Positions 55,599 through 62,884 of a stretch of DNA of 64,000 nucleotides are shown here, one piece after another. The number at the start of each line of letters is the position of its first letter. Positions within the stretch are counted from its first letter, which is position 1. Below the pieces are notes generated by a model. It was given only the letters and a program-made list of their open reading frames with translations. It was not told the origin of the DNA and searched no databases. The stretch is taken from IMG/VR virus record IMGVR_UViG_3300028840_008180, positions 28,083-92,082 of that record; one strand, 5' to 3'. The stretch is from a virus. A program made the position numbers and the translations under genes.

Positions 55599-56053
55599 GT
55601 CTCTTCCCTCCAAAAATCAGTAGATCGTCGGTCACGATCCCAAACATAAGCGAATTTTTCGGCTTCATCTTCATCCATTGGCATATCAAACATCTCTTGA
55701 ATGGCATGAGCTAGTTCGTGGACGATTGTGGTTTCGATCCCCACTTTACATTCTGCCCCATACTCCTCGCAGGCTTTTTGGATGTTACCCATATCCAGCA
55801 TGATGACAGGATGGGTGGAAGTACCGCTGGCATATTTGCCTAACTCATCAAGACCAGTAACGTAGGCGATGTCAAAGTCTCTGAAAACTCGGATTTCAGG
55901 CAACAAGTTTGCCTTCAAACCCTTAACAATACCATCTACGAGAACAGTTAGTTGCGGCTCTTCGTCTTCCTCATAGTCCCAACTGGCGTCGTAGTCGTGA
56001 CTGCGGTGCGGTAAGCCATCCTGCCAATCTTCCAACCACTGCTTGAAGTTCAT
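55595..56053 (-). CDS. zincin metalloprotease with putative capsid-targeting leader
   Basis: 152 residues with leader MNFKQWLEDWQDG. The zinc motif is TIVHELAHAIQEMF near 108-121, with an acidic residue cluster (DEDEAEKFA) supplying the third ligand. Small single-domain zincin fold. With its leader it would be delivered into the cell at infection. ATGA overlaps both neighbours. Confidence 0.82.
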   Translation of the reverse strand: MNFKQWLEDWQDGLPHRSHDYDASWDYEEDEEPQLTVLVDGIVKGLKANLLPEIRVFRDFDIAYVTGLDELGKYASGTSTHPVIMLDMGNIQKACEEYGAECKVGIETTIVHELAHAIQEMFDMPMDEDEAEKFAYVWDRDRRSTDFWREET

Positions 56054-56346
56054 ATCTTATTACCCTCATCATCTTCCAATGTGTTAACTAATCCCTTCTC
56101 TCGCATACGAACCCAGTATTTCCACGAAGGGTCGTCGGGCGAGTTGCCGATACCGACAACGTGAATGGGGCCGTGCCGCTTTAGCTCTAGCAACGCTTTC
56201 TCTGTATCACCCATCCCAGGGCTATTAGACCACCACTCGTAGATGGCGACATAATCTTCACCGATATCAATTTCGCCGCCCACCGAGCCATCTTCGCTTC
56301 TCCAATTAGAAATAGACTCGTTGATTAGCCATAGTTTGAAGTTCAT
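56050..56346 (-). CDS. hypothetical protein with putative capsid-targeting leader
   Basis: 98 residues with leader MNFKLWLINES. An alpha/beta remainder has HGPIHVVGIGNSPDDPSWKYW and RMREKGLVNTLEDDEG, a pattern I associate with small phage proteins of unknown role. First of the three-gene chain. Confidence 0.72.
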   Translation of the reverse strand: MNFKLWLINESISNWRSEDGSVGGEIDIGEDYVAIYEWWSNSPGMGDTEKALLELKRHGPIHVVGIGNSPDDPSWKYWVRMREKGLVNTLEDDEGNKI

Positions 56347-56380
56347 GGTGTTATCTAGCTCACTCATACTCATTTAGGTC

Positions 56381-56995
56381 ATGGACGATCTAGTGAAAAG
56401 GGTGAGAGACAGCTTTTCTAAGTCTGCCATTCCGGCGCAGGCGTTGTTGTCGAAGTTCAAGTATCTCAATACGAACTTATCGGAGCGGGCGTTCTTCTAT
56501 GATCCGAAGTATTTTCCGTTTTATTTCCACCTGGGTCGCCACTTGGAGAGCAAGTCGCTACTCGATATGACGTTAGGGGTTGGTATTCCTACGAGTTGTT
56601 TTCTGCTGGGTTGTAAGACAGTTGAGCGTGTATCTGCTTTCCACAGACAGGAGACCGAGCATTATCCTATTCGCTTGGCCAAGCACAATATCAGGACGGT
56701 CTACAAAGGTCCTTCTTCGTATTGGGTTGGGAACATTGATGACCTGGAGTTCCAAAAGAATCTGAAGGCGTGCGAATGGGATGCGGTGATCATATCCATT
56801 CCTTTGTCTTACGACGACTGTCTTTCCTATCTTCGTTTAATCTGGCCCAGCGTCTCTAGGGGCGGGTTACTAATAATGGATCACGTTAACTATGATAAGG
56901 CGATGGAGCAAGCGTTTCATGACTTTGCTCGCACTAATAATCGGAAGACGGAAACTTTCGATACGAAGTACGGTGTTGGGCTCATTTTCAAGTAG
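56381..56995 (+). CDS. SAM-dependent methyltransferase-like protein
   Basis: 204 residues. A Rossmann-like core: SLLDMTLGVGIPTSCFLLG near 60-78 stands where motif I lies (Gly pattern altered), DAVIISIPLSYDDCLSYL near 132 and RGGLLIMDHVNYDKA near 158. The altered motif I leaves activity uncertain. Substrate unknown. Confidence 0.6.
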   Translation: MDDLVKRVRDSFSKSAIPAQALLSKFKYLNTNLSERAFFYDPKYFPFYFHLGRHLESKSLLDMTLGVGIPTSCFLLGCKTVERVSAFHRQETEHYPIRLAKHNIRTVYKGPSSYWVGNIDDLEFQKNLKACEWDAVIISIPLSYDDCLSYLRLIWPSVSRGGLLIMDHVNYDKAMEQAFHDFARTNNRKTETFDTKYGVGLIFK

Positions 56996-57000
56996 GTAAT

Positions 57001-58098
57001 ATGGGATACGAAGTACAAATTAGCTTCTATGAGAAGCAAGCAGATGGCGAAGACTTCAACAGAGATGATTTGAAAGTCAAAATCGCTAAGCTAGGTGACC
57101 CTCTGACGGAGGTTGCTCCCGATCATCTCGCAGCCCACATCATGAAGGAGTTCTCCAGATCAGACATCTGGGTGGACAAGGTCGAGATATTTGAGTGGGT
57201 GAAGAAGTCTGTCTCTTTCAAAGAGGCGAAGGGCGGCGGCGTATTGATTGGCGGCAAGAAGTACAACCCGTCGCTCAATGAGATCATGAAGCTAGCGGCA
57301 GAAGCTGCGCAGCCACAACCTCAACAGCCGCTGCCGCCGCAGCAGCCGCAGCCGCAGCCGCAGCCGCAGTATCAGCAGCAACCGCAACCGCAGCAACAAC
57401 AGTCGCCACTCATTTTACCCGGCCAACAGCAGCAACAACAACAGCAGCCGATGTACGAGCAGCAGCAGCCACAGTACCAACAACCACCACAACAATATCC
57501 GCAACAGCCTGGGCGGAAGGTTTGGCCACACGAGCAGATACAGGCACCAGCATATGTACAAGGCCACCCTACGTATGCCGGGACGCAACAGGAGGCGTAC
57601 CCGGCTGAGAAACAACAGCAGTTAAACCTTCAGAATAAAACTTCGATGGCGGGGTTGCGATATGCGGAAAGGGTTGAGGTATGCGATCCGCCACCGGAGT
57701 TACGAGCGGACATACCGAGTTTAGCGATCACGCCAGGGAAGCAGTATCGCATCATGGATGAAAAGCCAGTAGGGAACCCGAGAGCCCCAGGAGGCCGAGA
57801 TATGGCCTACAAGATCGTGAATGATATGGGGAAGGAGGTCTATGTCGGCTGTCATTACTTTCGACAACCGCAGTATGTTCGTCAAGAAACTTCTTACTTG
57901 GATAACACTGGGTATCTACAAAATACTGTGCAATATGAGGATCACGGCTATGAAGCCCAACAGCATCAGCCTCGACTTCTCTATCAAAACGAACAACCCA
58001 TGTACAGAAGCACCGCAAACCCAGGAGCCCACGACCCCAGAATCAACCAAGCCCTCTCCAGAATGGACGCAGCCGTTAGAAGGAGAACCCACAGATGA
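57001..58098 (+). CDS. Gln/Pro-rich protein with EVCDPP domain
   Basis: 365 residues in three parts: a folded N-terminal domain (MGYEVQISFYEKQ), a low-complexity Gln/Pro region (about 103-175), and a domain from ERVEVCDPPPELR to CHYFRQPQYVR near 220-300. That last domain is shared with the next gene. The Q/P tract suggests a flexible linker in a virion or assembly protein. Overlaps the next gene by four bases. Confidence 0.7.
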   Translation: MGYEVQISFYEKQADGEDFNRDDLKVKIAKLGDPLTEVAPDHLAAHIMKEFSRSDIWVDKVEIFEWVKKSVSFKEAKGGGVLIGGKKYNPSLNEIMKLAAEAAQPQPQQPLPPQQPQPQPQPQYQQQPQPQQQQSPLILPGQQQQQQQQPMYEQQQPQYQQPPQQYPQQPGRKVWPHEQIQAPAYVQGHPTYAGTQQEAYPAEKQQQLNLQNKTSMAGLRYAERVEVCDPPPELRADIPSLAITPGKQYRIMDEKPVGNPRAPGGRDMAYKIVNDMGKEVYVGCHYFRQPQYVRQETSYLDNTGYLQNTVQYEDHGYEAQQHQPRLLYQNEQPMYRSTANPGAHDPRINQALSRMDAAVRRRTHR

Positions 58099-58862
58099 CA
58101 TGGAAGCCACTGAGCAAGGAAGAGATAAGGAAGATGAACGAGAAGTGGAAGGCTCAACAAAGAAGGATGGAGAGGGTTAGGGATTTAGTCTCTCCCGACC
58201 GGCCTAAGACTTCTGAAGAAGCTTATCCGGACGAGTTACCTGAAGACGACTTCGTTAGGATGTCGAATCTCAACGGCATCACACATCGGCCTGAATGGGA
58301 CTCCACGTTGCCTGAGCGGATGTTCGCCCAGGACATGAAATACGCACAACACAAAGAGGTGTGCGATCCGCCCGAGGAATTGGTAGACGATATCACAGAC
58401 TTAGGTTTCACGGGTGGTAAGGAGTATGTCATTTTGGACCAAGTGGTTGTGCCGTCACCTGAGAACTCGGCTGGCGACTTCCTCTACAAAGTCGAGAATG
58501 ATGACGGCAAAGAGGTCTGCGTTTCAATTCATTACTTTCGGCAGAGACAGAGGATACGTCATGAAAGGTGGGATATAGAGACAAGGGACAATATTGTCGA
58601 ATATGGGGAGAGTGATGGACCTCCAGATGACCCAAAGGGTTACCCTCACTACTCCAAGTTCTATGACGCATATTGCGAGAAGAGGGAGAAGGAGTTCAGG
58701 TCTCAGCTAGTAGAAGAGCAATCTGCTAATCCAGAGTTGGTAGAGGCGATCAGGACTTCATTGAGGAATCGAGGAAGATTAGATGAATCACAAACAGCGA
58801 CAAGAAAAGAAAAAGAAGAATCGAGCGAAGAAGGCGAAAGCCAAGGTCCGGAAACGACGTGA
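58095..58862 (+). CDS. EVCDPP-domain protein
   Basis: 255 residues. The domain at about 86-155 (KEVCDPPEELV, GGKEYVILDQ, DDGKEVCVSIHYFRQRQ) is paralogous to that in the preceding gene; flanks are charged and helical. The compact beta-rich domain could be SH3-like. Overlaps the following gene by 80 bases in another frame. Confidence 0.7.
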   Translation: MTWKPLSKEEIRKMNEKWKAQQRRMERVRDLVSPDRPKTSEEAYPDELPEDDFVRMSNLNGITHRPEWDSTLPERMFAQDMKYAQHKEVCDPPEELVDDITDLGFTGGKEYVILDQVVVPSPENSAGDFLYKVENDDGKEVCVSIHYFRQRQRIRHERWDIETRDNIVEYGESDGPPDDPKGYPHYSKFYDAYCEKREKEFRSQLVEEQSANPELVEAIRTSLRNRGRLDESQTATRKEKEESSEEGESQGPETT

Positions 58863-59223
58863 GTGGATTCGTAAGAAAGCTCGTGAGATCAAAGAGGACG
58901 AGAAGTGGCAGAAGCACTTTGAAGTGAAAGGGACTACCATTCGTAACGAACCACAAATAACACCACAGACACAGGTGGACGACCCAGCTAGAGTTGCATA
59001 CGTGCGTAAGAGGTTGGAACACAACATGAAGATTCTCAAAGCTCTCGAAGAGGAAATGGAGAACGAAGAGATGGCAAGGTCGGAGTTGAGTGACAACCTC
59101 GAAGCCGCTGGCGCAGTGACACTAAAAGATAAGATGGAACGAATTGGACGGATAGCAGAACAAGAGGTAGCAGATGGAAAATATGAAACAAAAGGAACAG
59201 ACGAGACACCCACCGAAGCTTGA
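58783..59223 (+). CDS. basic coiled-coil protein
   Basis: 146 residues: extremely basic N-terminus (MNHKQRQEKKKKNRAKKAKA), then a long acidic helix (MKILKALEEEMENEEMAR). Likely nucleic-acid binding at one end. Overlaps the genes on both sides (80 and 50 bases), unusually long overlaps here. Confidence 0.62.
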   Translation: MNHKQRQEKKKKNRAKKAKAKVRKRREWIRKKAREIKEDEKWQKHFEVKGTTIRNEPQITPQTQVDDPARVAYVRKRLEHNMKILKALEEEMENEEMARSELSDNLEAAGAVTLKDKMERIGRIAEQEVADGKYETKGTDETPTEA

Positions 59224-59389
59224 TCTTCGGGGACCTATTGGCGACCCTATTATTCAGCGACTTAACCCCGATGACTTCTCATGTGAGATCGTGATTGACG
59301 ACAAAATTTCGATCACAATGTGGCTTGAACAATGGCAAAAACTTTCAAAGCATTTGAATGAAATTTTCTCAAAAGAAAAACATACATAG
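59174..59389 (+). CDS. hypothetical small protein
   Basis: 71 residues; Pro-rich start (HPPKLDLRGPIGDP) and an amphipathic helix MWLEQWQKLSKHLNEIF. Its start lies inside the previous gene. Unknown. Confidence 0.6.
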   Translation: MENMKQKEQTRHPPKLDLRGPIGDPIIQRLNPDDFSCEIVIDDKISITMWLEQWQKLSKHLNEIFSKEKHT

Positions 59390-59390
59390 A

Positions 59391-59419
59391 CTCAAGTTTT
59401 GACTTTCAAATACCGATAC
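59391..59419 (+). promoter_or_regulatory. CTCAAG-N14-TACCGATAC promoter of ssb
   Basis: Bipartite element with small changes, about 85 bases before the gp32-like gene. Unlike uvsW and polA this gives a long leader, containing CGTCGA...TCGACT repeats that could fold, perhaps for autogenous control as known for T4 gp32. Confidence 0.62.
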
Positions 59420-59503
59420 AACTTATATGTGCTCACCTTTCACGTCGAAAAGTGACACAACGACTACTGTCGACTTTCAATTACTTTTACAGAAGGAGTT
59501 ACT

Positions 59504-60547
59504 ATGACAACTTTCGACAACTTTGATTTCAGTTTTGATGTAGACGTGATGCAACAGGACTTGACTAGGGTTGAACGCAAACCCGGTGAACGGAGCCAAA
59601 AGAACTCTGACAAGTATGTTGTTTTCCCCAAAGGCGAAGGCTCACTTATCGTGAGAATCCTGCCCGCCAACACACCTAAAGGTGCCAAGCTTCCATATGC
59701 TTGTACCCGTCTTCACTACATCAACGGACGTGGCTATCACTGCCTCCGTGAACTAGAAGATGAAAAGTGGCGTGGCGAATGCCCTATTTGCAGCTACTAC
59801 TCGTTCCTCTACAAGATGGCCGATGAGGCTAAGACGAAAGATGACAACGACGCCATTGTCGCACTCGCAAGGAAGATCAAGCCTATTGAGCGTTACTACT
59901 ACAACGTAATTGTTCGAGAGGAGTATGATTCCGAAACCAAGAAGACGAAGACCGATGTGGGTCCGAAAATCCTTGGTGTAGGAAAGACCTTGCATGGACG
60001 TATCTTACAGGCGTTCATCGGGAACAAGAAGTTCAGGAAAAAGGCTATCGGTAACATCGCACATCCGTTGACCGGTAGAGACCTAAACATCGTTAAGTCT
60101 ACTGCCATTGGTCATGATGGGAATGAATATCCCAGCTATGACCAGTCTGAATGGGAAGATGAGACTGTGCTTGGTGATGACAAGCAGATTAAGAAGTGGC
60201 TGGGTGCTCTTTACGATCTCGAAGCGGAGCGCCGTGAGAACATCAACACGGCGGATGAGCTTCAACATCAAGTTGATATCTACATGGGTAAGACCGACGA
60301 TGAAGCGTTGGACTTCAATCCCGCTGAGTTGGAGTTACCGAGTAGCTTGAAACTCTCGACAGATGTTGGAACGAAAACTACCGCTCCCGACCCCGAGACA
60401 GTAATGGAAGAGAGGTCAACCCCTTCACCTGTGGTGGAAACCACTGAGAAGGTGGATACGGACCTACCTTTCGATATTGACCTGGATGACCTTCCAGACA
60501 TCGGTGGCGATTGGGCTGACGACCTTCAAAAGAAGGGTGGCAACTAG
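59504..60547 (+). CDS. gp32-like single-stranded DNA-binding protein
   Basis: 347 residues. Gp32 architecture: N-terminal basic arm, an OB-type core with a zinc site (LHYINGRGYHC ... CPICSYY near 77-102), and a long acidic C-terminal tail (FDIDLDDLPDIGGDWADD) for partner contacts. It coats ssDNA and recruits UvsX/UvsY, helicase and polymerase. AAGGAGTT precedes the ATG; a terminator follows. Confidence 0.88.
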   Translation: MTTFDNFDFSFDVDVMQQDLTRVERKPGERSQKNSDKYVVFPKGEGSLIVRILPANTPKGAKLPYACTRLHYINGRGYHCLRELEDEKWRGECPICSYYSFLYKMADEAKTKDDNDAIVALARKIKPIERYYYNVIVREEYDSETKKTKTDVGPKILGVGKTLHGRILQAFIGNKKFRKKAIGNIAHPLTGRDLNIVKSTAIGHDGNEYPSYDQSEWEDETVLGDDKQIKKWLGALYDLEAERRENINTADELQHQVDIYMGKTDDEALDFNPAELELPSSLKLSTDVGTKTTAPDPETVMEERSTPSPVVETTEKVDTDLPFDIDLDDLPDIGGDWADDLQKKGGN

Positions 60548-60554
60548 TGCCTTT

Positions 60555-60597
60555 AACCACCCGCCCCGGCATCGCCGGGGCGGGTGGTTTTGTTTTT
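60555..60597 (+). terminator. strong intrinsic terminator
   Basis: AACCACCCGCCCCGGC, loop ATC, complementary arm, then TTTTGTTTTT; ends the ssb transcript. Confidence 0.9.
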
Positions 60598-60622
60598 CAC
60601 ATTACTATTTGCAAGAGGAACT

Positions 60623-61801
60623 ATGACGAAGAAGAAATCTACTAAGAAAGAAACAGGGGCAATCGACTGGGCATCTTTGTCCGGTCACTACGGGATGGAA
60701 ATACTTGACAAGGTTGAGAGCATTCCATACTACATCGACACGGGTATCTTATCTTTGAATTACGTATGCTCTGGCAAGTTCATCAATGGTGGGATTCCGC
60801 TGGGTCGCATCGTCGAGATATATGGCGATTCATCTACCGGCAAGACCTTGATAGGCACAAACATACTAAAAGGAGCACAGAAGCGTAATGGTGTCCCGAT
60901 TCTGCTCGACGCTGAGCAATCTATGAGCAAGGAGTTTGCTGTAATTGCATCCAAGGTCGATCCCACCAGATTCCTGATCATGTCGTCACCGACACTGGAG
61001 GGATGTTTCAACAAGATATACGGGAGCATTAAGAAGGTTCGGGAGCAGGCACCTGGAGACTATCCGATTGTGGTTGTGTACGATTCTATCGCTGCGTCAC
61101 CAAGCGAGCGTGAATGGGCCGAAACGGAATTAGATATGGAAACTGCTACGAAAGCTGAAATAAAGACTGCTGGTGCTGGTGCAACCAAACCCGGAGAGCG
61201 TGCAAAGACGTGCTCGAAACACTTTAGGAATCTGCCGAAGTATCTGAGGGATAACAATGCTTCGTTAGTTGTTATCAATCAGTTGCGACAACAGATTGGC
61301 GTGATGTTTGGCGATGACCGAATTGGTGCTGGTGGTGGTCGGTCGCTTGAGTATTACACAGCCGTTAGGTTGTACATGCAAGCGAAGAAGGTACCAAAGG
61401 ATGATAAGGGTAATGTTCTTGGCGTCAACATTACTGTGAGGAATACGAAGAACAAATGCTTCCGACCGTTTGTTGAAGCCGAGCAGATGCGACTCTATTT
61501 CGATCAGGGCATCGATCCGTTTGGTGGCTTGTTGTCGCTATTTATTCGGACTGGAAGAGTGAACACTAAAGGTGGTGGGAACTACTGGGTCGAGGAGCCA
61601 TATGCTAATGGCGAGGAGATCAAGTTCAAGGCCAACAAGGAGAAGAACACGGTTCCGCCTGAGGTCTTGTTGAAGTGCCCGGCTTTGGTAGATGCCGACA
61701 GTTCTGAAGAGGTTCAATACTATATTGACCTATACCAGAGTGCGATCACTGCTACTGAAGAGATTGCTTCTGAAGATGAGTTCAAAGGAGGAGAAGATTG
61801 A
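60623..61801 (+). CDS. uvsX: UvsX/RecA recombinase
   Basis: 392 residues. Strand-exchange ATPase: Walker A GDSSTGKT (68-75), LLDAEQS, Walker B IVVVYDSIA, and NQLRQQIGVMFGD with the GAGGGRSLEYYTAVRLYMQ segment near loop L2. The C-terminal region is shorter than in bacterial RecA. AGAGGAAC precedes the ATG. It works with gp32-like protein, gp46/47 and UvsW encoded in this window. Confidence 0.93.
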   Translation: MTKKKSTKKETGAIDWASLSGHYGMEILDKVESIPYYIDTGILSLNYVCSGKFINGGIPLGRIVEIYGDSSTGKTLIGTNILKGAQKRNGVPILLDAEQSMSKEFAVIASKVDPTRFLIMSSPTLEGCFNKIYGSIKKVREQAPGDYPIVVVYDSIAASPSEREWAETELDMETATKAEIKTAGAGATKPGERAKTCSKHFRNLPKYLRDNNASLVVINQLRQQIGVMFGDDRIGAGGGRSLEYYTAVRLYMQAKKVPKDDKGNVLGVNITVRNTKNKCFRPFVEAEQMRLYFDQGIDPFGGLLSLFIRTGRVNTKGGGNYWVEEPYANGEEIKFKANKEKNTVPPEVLLKCPALVDADSSEEVQYYIDLYQSAITATEEIASEDEFKGGED

Positions 61802-62175
61802 GTGCGATCATTCCCATACTACTGGCGCTAGCTTGCTTCATCATTGGTGGTGCCCACGCTGACTTTCACCGCAAGTTCACCAAGTTGTCATTTGGATTCC
61901 TAACAGCTTCCGTATTGTTGGGGGCCTGGGTGGTAACCGCTGCGTTTGCGCCAGTAGTATGTGTGGATGTGAGATACTATCCTGTTGTGACGGAACAACT
62001 CTCTAATGGTGTTGAACGTGATATCACAATCATAGAAGGTCGTGTCATCAATGTTAACCAAGAACTTGGTCTTAGGGTTCCGGAGGGCGGAAGTGTCTGT
62101 AGGATGTCGTATAAGAAGTCGTGGCTGGGTATCAAGTTCTTTCCGTCATCGAAGTATCAAGTGGTGACCGACTAA
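61798..62175 (+). CDS. two-span membrane protein, TTG start
   Basis: 125 residues. The start is TTG at 61798, overlapping the recA stop (TTGA), behind a perfect AAGGAGGAG; no usable ATG exists. Two hydrophobic helices (about 3-20, 32-52) and a small beta-rich exported domain (RVINVNQELGLRVPEGG). Function unknown. Confidence 0.68.
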   Translation: MSAIIPILLALACFIIGGAHADFHRKFTKLSFGFLTASVLLGAWVVTAAFAPVVCVDVRYYPVVTEQLSNGVERDITIIEGRVINVNQELGLRVPEGGSVCRMSYKKSWLGIKFFPSSKYQVVTD

Positions 62176-62717
62176 ATGAGCTTGTAGTAGCCCGGTCTGA
62201 TCATATAGACTTCATGACCTTCCCGATCTAACTCATTTCGCACTTGTGTGTAGTAGTTGCGAATTGTCGACTCGTTGAGTTTGTGCATCCCGAGTCGAGA
62301 GTATAGCTCTTTAGTTCCCAAAGCTTTCCCAGTCAACAAACGGTTGCGAATCTTTGTACACACGACCTCTTTTCGGTTTGCGGGGGGCTGATTTTTTTTT
62401 TGAGAACGGGCTTGCTTGTGGGGCGTGTTATTCGTTATAACCTCATAGTCGGCATCGTCGTTATATGTGGCATCGCAGAACGCTTTTATGAGATGAGGCA
62501 TCGGTAGAATGGTAACGTTTTTCGCTTTTACTTCTAAAAGCTCTGCGCCAAACGCCCTGGAAAACTCGACGAGGTACCGAAGGTTTTTCCTCTGGGTGAA
62601 GAAGTGCCGGATGTTATCCTTAACCTTACCACTTGAAGCTACCTTCGGTTCGTTCACACGGACCAGGAGGCACAGGGCGCTCTTTCGGAGTTTGGGTTTG
62701 GATTTCTTAGATTTCAT
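62172..62717 (-). CDS. DNA-binding regulator-like protein
   Basis: 181 residues from MKSKKSKPKLRKS. A basic start, an alpha/beta middle, a Lys/Asn linker (SQKKNQPPANRKEV), and a C-terminal winged-helix-like domain (TGKALGTKELYSRLGMHKL, ESTIRNYYTQVRNEL). Its own GATAC-type promoter contains a palindrome, as expected of an autoregulated repressor. The start is uncertain because no ribosome site is obvious. Confidence 0.55.
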   Translation of the reverse strand: MKSKKSKPKLRKSALCLLVRVNEPKVASSGKVKDNIRHFFTQRKNLRYLVEFSRAFGAELLEVKAKNVTILPMPHLIKAFCDATYNDDADYEVITNNTPHKQARSQKKNQPPANRKEVVCTKIRNRLLTGKALGTKELYSRLGMHKLNESTIRNYYTQVRNELDREGHEVYMIRPGYYKLI

Positions 62718-62767
62718 TGCTAAACCAGGGTCGGGTTCTTTCTCGTATGTTCTATCCTCTATTCCTT

Positions 62768-62796
62768 TTATCGGCAAGATCAAATCTGATCTTTAT
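62768..62796 (-). promoter_or_regulatory. ATAAAG-N14-TGCCGATAA promoter
   Basis: Minus-strand bipartite element upstream of the HTH regulator gene. The N14 spacer is almost filled by a palindrome (next entry). Confidence 0.62.
62777..62792. promoter_or_regulatory. AGATCA-AATC-TGATCT operator
   Basis: Perfect 6-bp inverted repeat placed between the -35 and -10 parts of the promoter, where a bound dimer would block transcription. Confidence 0.5.
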
Positions 62797-62884
62797 CTTT
62801 ATCCTTTTGTTGGATATGCTAGGGGTGTTCTGCCGATAAAGTATTTGTAGGCTAGAGCCGCAAAACGCAATAGTGAGGTTAGTC

